From positions 1 to 5,083 of the forward strand of contig CALMBS010000493.1 in assembly GCA_937860285.1 (NCBI GenBank): 5,083 nucleotides of DNA, read 5' to 3'. Positions within the stretch are counted from its first letter, which is position 1, and each line of letters opens with the position of its first letter. This document shows positions 1 to 5,083 of this stretch, piece after piece. The notes below the pieces were generated by a model. That model had not been told where the DNA came from. It did not search any database and saw nothing but the letters and a program-made list of their open reading frames with translations. The translations under genes were made by a program, and so were the position numbers. Origin of the DNA: an uncultured Chloroflexota bacterium. GTDB lineage: Bacteria > Chloroflexota > Dehalococcoidia > UBA2247 > RBG-13-53-26.

Positions 1-766
1 GCAGCGCGTGGCTCCTGGTCCGGCTGGGTATGGGCAGCCCGGCTCCCTTCCTGATGTCGGCCACGGTCTCGGCCATCTTGGCCGCCACCATCATCGCATC
101 GATAACGGGTACCTGCTGACCGTCCACCACCAGCCTGTTGAAGCCGGCGCGGCTCAGCAGGGGGCCGGTCCCGCAACAGGCGATGACGATGACATCGGCC
201 CCGTCGGCCACGCATCCCCGGGCGACTTCGCTGACCGCCTCCACCGTGTATCCAGGGTCCTTCTGCCCCCTGGCGAAGGCCACCTCGAACGGCTCCGGCT
301 CGCACCTGATGCCGTTGCTGATCAGCCGGCTCTCCAGGCCGTGGAGGCGCAGCTGGTCCTCCGTCTGCGACCGCATCCCGGGCAGGCGCGGGACTATGAT
401 GGCCATCTTGCGGCCTATCTGGCAGGCGAAGTGAAGGGCGGCCTCGCCGGGGCCTATGATGGGCATGTCGACCGCGTGGCGGGCCACCCGCACGCCCGGA
501 TCGCCGAAGCAGTTCACCAGGGCGGCGTCGAAGCCCTCCCGGCTGGCCTCGATGAAGGTCTCGACGATGCGCGCCTCATTCAGGAAGGAGAAGTAGGGTT
601 GGTCGAAATCAAGGTAGCTGTCCCCTCTGAGCGCGCCTTTGGAAGGCTTGAAGACGACCTCGGTGTCCGGCCTCAAGACCCTGGCGAAGCTCGGCTGGAG
701 TGATCCCAGCATGTTTCCCACCCACCTGGGCGGCAGGTCGGTGTTGCCCACAATACACAGTCTCAT
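1..766 (-). CDS. Asp/Glu/hydantoin racemase superfamily protein, 3' end cut by window edge
   Basis: 255 codons are visible with no stop before the left edge, so the C-terminus is missing, though family length (about 220-250 residues) suggests little is lost. The fold family uses two cysteines on opposite faces of the active site. Both are visible: Cys86 in NCFGDPG, typical of hydantoin-racemase-like members, and Cys197/198 in IACCGTGPL, where Cys197 aligns with the second catalytic cysteine of the usual GCAGM-type motif. The PIIGPGEAALH segment (about 102-112) after the first Cys matches the family PVxGxGEAA pattern. The N-terminus, MRLCIVGNTD, has the usual short first beta strand. The ATG start is preceded by an AAAGGGGG Shine-Dalgarno-like run in the 15-nt gap after the synthetase stop codon, so the two are probably cotranscribed, with this gene second. 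It is likely cytosolic. The superfamily also includes maleate isomerase, arylmalonate decarboxylase and allantoin racemase, so the family call is firm but the substrate is unknown. Confidence 0.85.
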   Translation of the reverse strand, partial: MRLCIVGNTDLPPRWVGNMLGSLQPSFARVLRPDTEVVFKPSKGALRGDSYLDFDQPYFSFLNEARIVETFIEASREGFDAALVNCFGDPGVRVARHAVDMPIIGPGEAALHFACQIGRKMAIIVPRLPGMRSQTEDQLRLHGLESRLISNGIRCEPEPFEVAFARGQKDPGYTVEAVSEVARGCVADGADVIVIACCGTGPLLSRAGFNRLVVDGQQVPVIDAMMVAAKMAETVADIRKGAGLPIPSRTRSHAL

Positions 767-781
767 GCGCAGCCCCCTTTC

Positions 782-2266
782 TCAGCGAACACCATTGTCC
801 GGAATGTGGCCCGCGTTCCCATGCCGGCTGGTGCCCGCCTGGCGCGGGCATTGAGAAGAGGGGCGGGCCTGGTGGAACCGGGCCAGCCGGCCGATGGCCT
901 TCAGGGCGCTGGACGTGGATTCGTAGGTGGGCAGCCCTGCCTCGTAGCACTTCTGTTGCAGGGCGGCGGCCGCCAGGCGGCTCTGGCCGGTGCCCATCAG
1001 GTTGATGACCACGGCCAGGGGCCTGACGCTCCCGGCGGCGGCCCCGATCACGTTGCGCAGCTGGTAGTCCACCAGGGGGACGAAGTCGGCCAGCCGCATC
1101 TCGGACTGCCGCAGCGGGGCCGCGTACAGGAAGAGGTCGATCCCGTCCCATGTCAGCACGGCCTTGAGGGCATCGCGGTACTGGTCCTCGGTCATGGTCC
1201 AGAAAGGAAAATCGATAGGGTTGCCCAGCATGCTCCCGGCATCGCTGGCCAGGAGCTTCCTCAAGCTGTGCTTCACCTGGTCGTCGAGGGGCGGCATGAG
1301 GAAGCCGGCACGCTCGCACTCATCCGTGGCCAGCACGCTCATCCCGCCGCCCACGCCCATGATGGCCACTCTCTTTCCCCCGGGCGGCAGCGGCAGGAAT
1401 CTCAGGGTGACCATCATGTCCACCAGCTCGTCCAGGCTGTCCGCGCGGACGGCGCCGGTCTGTGAGAAGAGGGCGTTCCAGGCGGCATTGGAGCCGGCCA
1501 GCGCCGCCGTGTGCGACGCGGCGGCCCTCTCTCCGGCGGCCGTGGCGCCCGCCTTCAGGATGACCACCGGTTTGACGGCGCAGAGCCTCCCCAGGACCTC
1601 CCGGAACCGCCGGCCGTCTCCAATGCCTTCGATGTAGGCAGCGATGACGTCGGTCTCGCCGTCCTGGATGAAGTACTCCATCAGGTCGGTCTCATTGATG
1701 TCGCAGGCGTTGCCGTAGGATACGACCTTGCTGAAGCGGACACCCCTCTCGGCCGCGGCCCGGACCAGGAAGTTGGAGTTGCCGCCGCTCTGACATATGA
1801 GCGCGGTGCGCCCGCTCTCGACGGGGAACTCGGAGGCGAAGGACAGGCCGGACCGGGGGCAATACACCCCCATGCAGTTGGGGCCTATCAGGCGCAGGCC
1901 GGCGGCCCGCGCCACCCGGACCATCTCGGCCTCCATCTCGCGGCCCTGGGGGCTGCCGGTCTCGGAGAAGCCGGCCGTGTGCACCACGGCCGCCTTCACG
2001 CCTTTGTCCGCGCAGTCCTGGATCAAGGCCGGCAGGTGCCGGGCGGGGATGCAGCAGATAGCCAGGTCCACCGGGCCCGGGACGTCCTTGATGCCGGGAA
2101 AGATCTTCAGGCCGCGGAACTCGCCTCCCTTCGGGCGAAGGGGGTACAGATCGCCCTTGTAGCCGTAGTTGAGCAGGTGGTCCGCGTAACGCTCGCCGGC
2201 GCTCCCCGGCGAGACGCCGGTCACGGCCACCGACGCCGGATGGAAGACGGATCGAAGGTCCTGCAT
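782..2266 (-). CDS. ADP/NDP-forming acyl-CoA synthetase, alpha-subunit-like (CoA-binding and succinyl-CoA ligase-like domains)
   Basis: This 494-residue protein resembles the alpha subunit of ADP-forming acetate/acyl-CoA ligases, which convert acyl-CoA + ADP + Pi to acid + ATP + CoA, or the reverse. An N-terminal Rossmann CoA-binding domain (about 1-130) contains FHPASVAVTGVS, the YPLRPKGGE strand and the AVVHTAGFSETG loop. GPNCMGV at 128-134 is a family signature. A succinyl-CoA-ligase-like domain (about 150-290) contains CQSGGNSN and the SHTAALAGS motif, whose His252 is the expected phosphohistidine. A third flavodoxin-like domain (about 295-465) begins with RVAIMGVGGGMSV and includes GNPIDF. 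There is no ATP-grasp (beta) module, as in split alpha/beta enzymes. CQSGGNSN departs from the more usual SQSGALG, so substrate or activity may be shifted. The ATG has no convincing Shine-Dalgarno site (CCGGGGA lies directly against it). It is probably the first gene of a unit with the racemase-like gene and is divergent from the plus-strand genes. The last 25-30 residues look like a variable tail. The family call is confident; the substrate is not known. Confidence 0.9.
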   Translation of the reverse strand: MQDLRSVFHPASVAVTGVSPGSAGERYADHLLNYGYKGDLYPLRPKGGEFRGLKIFPGIKDVPGPVDLAICCIPARHLPALIQDCADKGVKAAVVHTAGFSETGSPQGREMEAEMVRVARAAGLRLIGPNCMGVYCPRSGLSFASEFPVESGRTALICQSGGNSNFLVRAAAERGVRFSKVVSYGNACDINETDLMEYFIQDGETDVIAAYIEGIGDGRRFREVLGRLCAVKPVVILKAGATAAGERAAASHTAALAGSNAAWNALFSQTGAVRADSLDELVDMMVTLRFLPLPPGGKRVAIMGVGGGMSVLATDECERAGFLMPPLDDQVKHSLRKLLASDAGSMLGNPIDFPFWTMTEDQYRDALKAVLTWDGIDLFLYAAPLRQSEMRLADFVPLVDYQLRNVIGAAAGSVRPLAVVINLMGTGQSRLAAAALQQKCYEAGLPTYESTSSALKAIGRLARFHQARPSSQCPRQAGTSRHGNAGHIPDNGVR

Positions 2267-2302
2267 TCCCCGGCACTATTCTTCCACAAGGCGAACGGGG
2301 AA
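2266..2302. repeat. 7-bp inverted repeat in the divergent intergenic region, possible operator
   Basis: TTCCCCG at 2266-2272 is exactly inverted as CGGGGAA at 2296-2302. The arm centres are 30 bp apart, close to three helical turns. The arms flank the weak minus-strand promoter candidate, and the left arm begins at the last base of the start codon complement. The spacing would suit a regulator touching one DNA face, but a 7-bp GC-rich repeat can arise by chance in DNA of this composition. Confidence 0.25.
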
Positions 2303-2306
2303 GCAA
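2278..2306 (-). promoter_or_regulatory. weak candidate promoter for the acyl-CoA synthetase gene
   Basis: Read on the minus strand, TTGCTT (2301-2306) is followed after exactly 17 nt by AAGAAT (2278-2283). These match the sigma-70 boxes at 3 of 6 and 4 of 6 positions. Transcription would start near 2271, leaving a leader of only about 5 nt before the ATG at 2266. This agrees with the lack of a good ribosome binding site but is unusual. The true promoter may lie elsewhere in the gap. Confidence 0.2.
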
Positions 2307-2320
2307 GGGCCGGCGGCGGG

Positions 2321-2329
2321 TGGTACAAT
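2321..2329 (+). promoter_or_regulatory. extended -10 promoter candidate for the zinc-ribbon/CoA-transferase unit
   Basis: TGGTACAAT matches the extended -10 consensus TGnTATAAT at every fixed position except one (C for T). It is an AT-rich island in very GC-rich DNA, at the right place for the plus-strand genes. No good -35 is present 17 nt upstream (AAGCAA at 2301-2306), which is acceptable for extended -10 promoters. Transcription would begin near 2336, only about 4 nt before the ATG at 2340. This favours the downstream ATG at 2385 as the translation start. Confidence 0.45.
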
Positions 2330-2384
2330 CGGGGGTGACATGAGGCTGCCGGGCGGCCAGACTGGTTTGGATGAGGGCCGATCG

Positions 2385-2558
2385 ATGAAGAGAATGACCT
2401 GTTACCGGTGCAAGGGCAAGGGGCACGTTTCGGGTGACGTGTGCGACGTCTGCGGCGGCTTGGGGCAGGTGCCCGTGCCCGCTGAGCCTATTCCCCCGCT
2501 CGATCCCAATGGCTCGGAAGAGGAGCCGGACAGACAGCCAGGACCGGAGGTCGATTGA
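2385..2558 (+). CDS. small zinc-ribbon-like protein with a DnaJ-type CxxCxGxG pair
   Basis: This 57-residue protein has four cysteines at 6, 9, 20 and 23 in two copies of C-x2-C-x-G-x-G (CYRCKGKG and CDVCGGLG). That is the repeat unit of the DnaJ cysteine-rich domain and of anti-TRAP-like small proteins, so it probably binds one zinc ion. The remainder (about 30-57) is Pro- and Glu/Asp-rich and likely disordered. The ATG at 2385 is preferred because GAGGG sits 7 nt upstream and because the candidate promoter would start transcription just before the alternative in-frame ATG at 2340, which would add 15 residues. Another ATG lies at 2394. It precedes the CoA-transferase gene by about 80 nt on the same strand and is probably cotranscribed with it. 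There is no J-domain or any other domain, so this is not DnaJ. The function is not recognised; a binding or assembly role is only a guess. Confidence 0.7.
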   Translation: MKRMTCYRCKGKGHVSGDVCDVCGGLGQVPVPAEPIPPLDPNGSEEEPDRQPGPEVD

Positions 2559-2590
2559 GGGGCACGCCGGACGGCGCGTCCCGCGGCGGG

Positions 2591-2615
2591 CGGCCGGAGC
2601 GGGAGGTCCCGGCCG
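2591..2615 (+). other. GC-only hairpin in the spacer before the CoA-transferase gene
   Basis: CGGCCGG (2591-2597) pairs perfectly with CCGGCCG (2609-2615) around an 11-nt loop that contains GGGAGG (2601-2606), a Shine-Dalgarno-like sequence. In the mRNA, the stem would end 3 nt before the upstream GTG (2619) and about 24 nt before the ATG (2640). No T-run follows, so it is not an intrinsic terminator. It could tune translation or protect the 3' gene's message, or simply reflect composition. Confidence 0.3.
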
Positions 2616-2639
2616 AGGGTGTTCTGGCGGGTGAGGCCA

Positions 2640-4532
2640 ATGCGGAAAAACGGGCCCAGTAGACTGGCCGAGATCCGGGAGCGCTATCCCCGGAAGTTTG
2701 CCTCCGAAGAGGAGATCTTCGGTCACATACACCGGGGCAGCCGGCTCTTCATCGGCACCGGCTGCGGGCAGCCGCAGTACCTGGTCCGCGCCCTCATCAG
2801 GTACGTGGAGGAGCACCCCAAGGCCTTCTTCGATGTCGAGGTGATGCACCTGTGGACCATTGGGACGGCTCCGTACACCGACAAGAGGTTTGAGCGGAAC
2901 TTCCGCCACACGTCGTTCTTCGTGGGCGAGAGCACCAGGGAGGCCGTGAACGCCGGGCTGGCGGACTACGTGCCGACCAGCCTGTCGCAGATACCGGACC
3001 TGCTGCGTCGGGGAGTAGTCCCGGTGGACGTAGCCCTGATACAGACCTCGCCTCCGGACGAGCATGACCACGTGAGCCTGGGTGTCAGTGTCGACGTAAC
3101 GAAGGCGGCGGTGGCCCGGGCGTCCACCGTCATCGCCCAGATCAATGAGAACATGCCGCGGGTGCACGGGGACGGCTTCCTGAGCATCGATGAGCTGACC
3201 TACCTCGTTCCGCATGACGAGCCGCTGCTGCAGATCACCGCCAAGCCCAAGGACGAGGTGGCGGAGAAGATCGGCCGGTACGTGTCTCACCTGGTGCACG
3301 ACGGCGATACCATACAGGTTGGTTTCGGACGGATACCGGACGCGGTCACGGATGGCCTGGCCGACAAGAGGGACCTGGGGGTGCACTCGGAGATACTGAC
3401 CGACGGCCTGGTTCGGCTGATGAAGAAGGGCGCCGTCAACAACTCCCGGAAGACCGTGAACCGGGGCAAGACCATTGCCAGCTTCTGCATGGGGAGCCGG
3501 CAGACCTACGAGTACCTCAACGACAATCCCCGGATAGAGTTCAGGACTATCGACTACACCGACAACCCCCTGACCGTAGCCCAGCACCAGAACATCGCCG
3601 CCATCAACGCCGCCCTGCAGGTGGACCTCACGGGGCAGGCCACCGCCGAGTCGATTGGAAGGACGTTCTACGCCGGCATCGGCGGCCAGGCGGACTTCGC
3701 CCGCGGGGCCATGCTGGCCGAGGGCGGCCGGATGATCGTCACCCTCCACTCGACGACGGAGAACGACACCATATCCCGGATCGTGCCCTTCCTCAGCGAG
3801 GGGGCCGGGGTCACGCTGTGCCGGGGTGACATCCACTACGTGGTGACCGAGCATGGCATCGCCTACCTGCACGGTCAGAGCGTGAGGCACAGGGCCATGC
3901 AGCTTATCGCTATCGCCCATCCCAGGTTTCGGAGCTGGCTGGTCGAAGAAGCCCGCAAGCTGAACCTGATATACCGGGACCAGGCATTCGTCGATGGAAA
4001 GGCCGGGGAGTACCCGGAGGAGCTGGAGACCCGGAGGGTCACCTCCGCCGGCGTGGAGGTGCTTGTCAGACCCATCAAGATCAGCGATGAGCCGCTGATC
4101 CAGGACTTCTGGTACCGCCTGTCGGACAGGAGCCTGTACCTGAGCTTCGCCTCCGCCCGGAGGGACATGTCCCACGACCGCCTTCAGGAGATGGTGGCCA
4201 TCGACTACACACAGCAGATGGCCCTGGTGGCCGTGACGCCGCCGGACGAGAAGCCGGAGGTCATCGGGGTAGCCCGGTACTACCTGAACCCGGACATCCG
4301 GACGGCCGAGGTGACCGTCGCCGTCAGGGATGACTACCAGAACAAGGGCGTCGGCCGGGAGCTTCTGGCCTATCTCACCTACCTGGCCAAGAAGAACGGC
4401 CTGGTGGGCTTCACCGCCGAGGTGCTGGTGGCCAATGCCCCCATGCTGCGGCTGTTCAAGAAGATGGGCTTCGACATCGAGACCGTCAGCGAGGACGGCG
4501 GTGTCTACGAGCTGAACCTGTCCTTCCGCTAG
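2640..4532 (+). CDS. acetyl-CoA hydrolase/CoA-transferase family protein fused to a C-terminal GNAT acetyltransferase
   Basis: This 630-residue two-part protein probably moves CoA between acyl-CoA and an acid such as acetate, in the manner of 4-hydroxybutyrate CoA-transferase. The N-terminal half carries IGTGCGQPQ (38-46) and SPPDEHDHVSLG (about 137-148). Glu251 in HSEILTDG is the expected catalytic glutamate, which forms the glutamyl-CoA thioester. The C-terminal transferase half has GIGGQADFARGA (346-357) and VTEHGIAYLHG (402-412). After a linker, a GNAT domain runs from about 472 to the end, beginning VLVRPIKISDEPL, with acetyl-CoA-binding motif VRDDYQNKGVGRELL (562-576; Q-x-x-G-x-G at 567-572) and NAPMLRLFKKMGF near 600-611. 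This GNAT most resembles the one in Pat/PatZ protein acetyltransferases. The start is uncertain: GTG at 2619 or GTG at 2631 are in frame. I chose ATG 2640 because the protein then begins MRKNGPSR near the family's usual N-terminus and GTGAGG lies 3 nt upstream. No signal peptide is visible, so it should be cytosolic. It is likely the second gene of the plus-strand unit. Confidence 0.93.
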   Translation: MRKNGPSRLAEIRERYPRKFASEEEIFGHIHRGSRLFIGTGCGQPQYLVRALIRYVEEHPKAFFDVEVMHLWTIGTAPYTDKRFERNFRHTSFFVGESTREAVNAGLADYVPTSLSQIPDLLRRGVVPVDVALIQTSPPDEHDHVSLGVSVDVTKAAVARASTVIAQINENMPRVHGDGFLSIDELTYLVPHDEPLLQITAKPKDEVAEKIGRYVSHLVHDGDTIQVGFGRIPDAVTDGLADKRDLGVHSEILTDGLVRLMKKGAVNNSRKTVNRGKTIASFCMGSRQTYEYLNDNPRIEFRTIDYTDNPLTVAQHQNIAAINAALQVDLTGQATAESIGRTFYAGIGGQADFARGAMLAEGGRMIVTLHSTTENDTISRIVPFLSEGAGVTLCRGDIHYVVTEHGIAYLHGQSVRHRAMQLIAIAHPRFRSWLVEEARKLNLIYRDQAFVDGKAGEYPEELETRRVTSAGVEVLVRPIKISDEPLIQDFWYRLSDRSLYLSFASARRDMSHDRLQEMVAIDYTQQMALVAVTPPDEKPEVIGVARYYLNPDIRTAEVTVAVRDDYQNKGVGRELLAYLTYLAKKNGLVGFTAEVLVANAPMLRLFKKMGFDIETVSEDGGVYELNLSFR

Positions 4533-4542
4533 CCCGAGCGTC

Positions 4543-4603
4543 GCCGGGCGCGGCGCCGGCCGGGCCCGGCTCGTTGTCCCCCGGAGCGCACCCCGGCTCC
4601 GGG
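4543..4603 (+). terminator. tandem GC-rich hairpins after the CoA-transferase gene, possible terminator without a T-tract
   Basis: Two perfect stems follow the stop codon at 4530-4532. GCCGGGC (4543-4549) pairs with GCCCGGC (4564-4570) around a 14-nt loop, and CCCGGAGC (4580-4587) pairs with GCTCCGGG (4596-4603) around an 8-nt loop. No run of T follows either stem; the nearest is TTTT at 4634-4637. They may assist Rho-type termination or stabilise the 3' end. GGCGCCGGC also occurs twice (4552-4560, 4602-4610). Confidence 0.35.
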
Positions 4604-4684
4604 CGCCGGCTGGAAAACCCGAAGCCGAAACCCTTTTGTTACCTGGCAATGGGCGCATGAGACATTTCTGTGATCAGTCCTGTC

Positions 4685-4690
4685 TATAAT
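4685..4690 (+). promoter_or_regulatory. consensus TATAAT -10 box for the sensor gene
   Basis: A perfect TATAAT lies in a locally AT-richer part (about 4611-4690) of the 259-bp gap between the CoA-transferase and sensor genes. The hexamer 17 nt upstream (ACATTT, 4662-4667) is a poor -35, so the promoter may need an activator. Transcription would start near 4697, giving a leader of about 95 nt before the ATG at 4792. This makes the sensor a separate transcription unit. Confidence 0.45.
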
Positions 4691-4715
4691 CGCCAGTGGG
4701 ACGCCGCCTGGCGGC
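4691..4715 (+). other. inverted repeat at the predicted transcript start of the sensor gene
   Basis: CGCCAG (4691-4696) is the inverse of CTGGCG (4708-4713). A competing tighter hairpin GCCGC-CTG-GCGGC (4703-4715) overlaps it. The position directly downstream of TATAAT would suit an operator or a 5' mRNA stem-loop. The arms are short, so this is a weak call. Confidence 0.25.
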
Positions 4716-4791
4716 AGCTGCGCATCTAACGCACACGACGGAGTGCCGAGAGTGCCTGCTGCCGCGAGAACGGGTCCAGAGGGAGGGCTGC

Positions 4792-5083
4792 ATGGAGCAG
4801 GAACCGAGACGCAGATTCAGATTCACGGTGACGTGGAAGCTGTCCATCATACTGGCGGTCATACTGACCGCGTTCAACATCTACAACTACGTCATCGCCA
4901 TTCCCACCATCCAGAGCCGGCTGGAAACGGAGATGCGCAACTCGGCCCGGAGTGAGGTCCAGACGGCCTGCGGCGCCCTGGAGTACTACTACGGCCTCGA
5001 GACCAGCGGGGTGGCTACCCGGGAGCAGGCCCAGCAGCAGGCGCTGACGGCCGTCAGCGGGCTGACCTATGGGGCGGAGGGTG
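4792..5083 (+). CDS. N-terminal part of a membrane sensor with a single-Cache-like domain (chemoreceptor or sensor kinase), cut by window edge
   Basis: 97 codons are open to the right edge. The ATG is preceded by GGGAGGG (4781-4787), a strong ribosome binding site with about 5 nt spacing to ATG. A short basic N-terminus (MEQEPRRRFRF) leads into a hydrophobic segment, about residues 14-38 (WKLSIILAVILTAFNIYN and on), which should be a signal-anchor helix with the following region outside the membrane. Residues about 45-97 (RLETEMRNSARSEVQTA, then ALEYYYGLETSGVATREQAQQQAL) match the long first helix and the YYY..GxxxxEQAQ..A pattern of single Cache (sCache_2-type) sensor domains, which bind small organic molecules. 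Such N-termini occur in methyl-accepting chemotaxis proteins, histidine kinases and diguanylate cyclases. The output domain lies beyond the window, so the class cannot be decided. It sits on the same strand as the CoA-transferase gene but probably has its own promoter. Confidence 0.8.
   Translation, partial: MEQEPRRRFRFTVTWKLSIILAVILTAFNIYNYVIAIPTIQSRLETEMRNSARSEVQTACGALEYYYGLETSGVATREQAQQQALTAVSGLTYGAEG

Noticed and set aside
8..703. Plus-strand open frame of 231 codons at the left edge
   Set aside because: It is a shadow of the racemase-like gene on the minus strand, which has two catalytic cysteine motifs and a ribosome binding site. The plus-strand product is compositionally biased with no domain.
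1511..2338. Plus-strand open frame of 275 codons opposite the synthetase gene
   Set aside because: It lies antisense to a well-supported family member. Its protein is rich in Ala, Gly, His and Val without motifs, and it ends in the divergent promoter region.
2340..2384. Upstream ATG extending the small zinc-ribbon protein by 15 residues
   Set aside because: The candidate promoter would start transcription only a few bases before it, and the ATG at 2385 has a better-spaced GAGGG site. It remains possible if transcription starts further upstream.
4552..4610. Direct repeat GGCGCCGGC at 4552-4560 and 4602-4610
   Set aside because: Only 9 bp of pure G/C in a GC-rich spacer and part of the hairpin region. 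No target-site duplication or mobile gene supports an insertion element or attachment site.
4644..4656. TGGCA-containing stretch resembling half of a sigma-54 promoter
   Set aside because: The required GC dinucleotide 10 nt after the GG is absent (AT at 4657-4658), so the -24/-12 pattern fails.
1692..4658. A very long open frame of 988 codons on the minus strand opposite the CoA-transferase gene
   Set aside because: It runs antisense to a gene with clear catalytic motifs and then out of frame through the synthetase gene. Its translation is low-complexity, rich in Gly, Pro, Arg, Val and His, with no recognisable domain. Long antisense frames are expected in DNA this GC-rich.

Overview
This 5.1 kb window is bacterial, dense in genes and very GC-rich. 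It reads as a metabolic locus of a GC-rich, probably anaerobic or acid-utilising bacterium. GC-rich Arg codons (CGG, AGG) are common and ATA is used freely for Ile despite the high GC. Together with the gene families present, this would fit a Chloroflexota (Dehalococcoidia-like) or deltaproteobacterial genome. That placement is inference, not something the sequence proves.

Layout. Left half, minus strand: a two-gene unit made of an ADP/NDP-forming acyl-CoA synthetase alpha-subunit-like protein (782-2266), followed 15 nt downstream by an Asp/Glu/hydantoin racemase superfamily protein (start at 766, running off the left edge). A divergent intergenic region (about 2267-2384) holds a candidate extended -10 promoter for the plus strand, a weaker minus-strand candidate and a 7-bp inverted repeat. 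Right half, plus strand: a 57-residue zinc-ribbon-like protein (2385-2558), a short GC-rich spacer with a strong potential hairpin, then a 630-residue CoA-transferase/acetyl-CoA hydrolase fused to a C-terminal GNAT acetyltransferase domain (2640-4532). After a 259-bp gene-free stretch with GC-rich hairpins and a perfect TATAAT box comes the start of a membrane sensor with a single-Cache-like domain (4792 to the right edge, partial).

How they may work together. The two large enzymes both handle CoA thioesters. The synthetase alpha subunit interconverts acyl-CoA and acid through a phosphohistidine, but its ATP-grasp partner is not in the window. The CoA-transferase moves CoA between carboxylic acids. 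The GNAT domain resembles the acetyltransferase module of Pat/PatZ protein acetyltransferases, which in those enzymes is fused to an NDP-forming acyl-CoA synthetase. Here the same parts are arranged differently: GNAT is fused to a CoA-transferase, and the synthetase alpha part lies next door on the opposite strand. This suggests a locus for activating an organic acid with possible acylation-based control. The racemase-like enzyme may act on the acid that feeds it. The substrate cannot be read from the sequence. The partial sensor has its own promoter and is probably a separate unit.

I saw no CRISPR array, transposon, tRNA, rRNA or clearly novel defence or mobile system.
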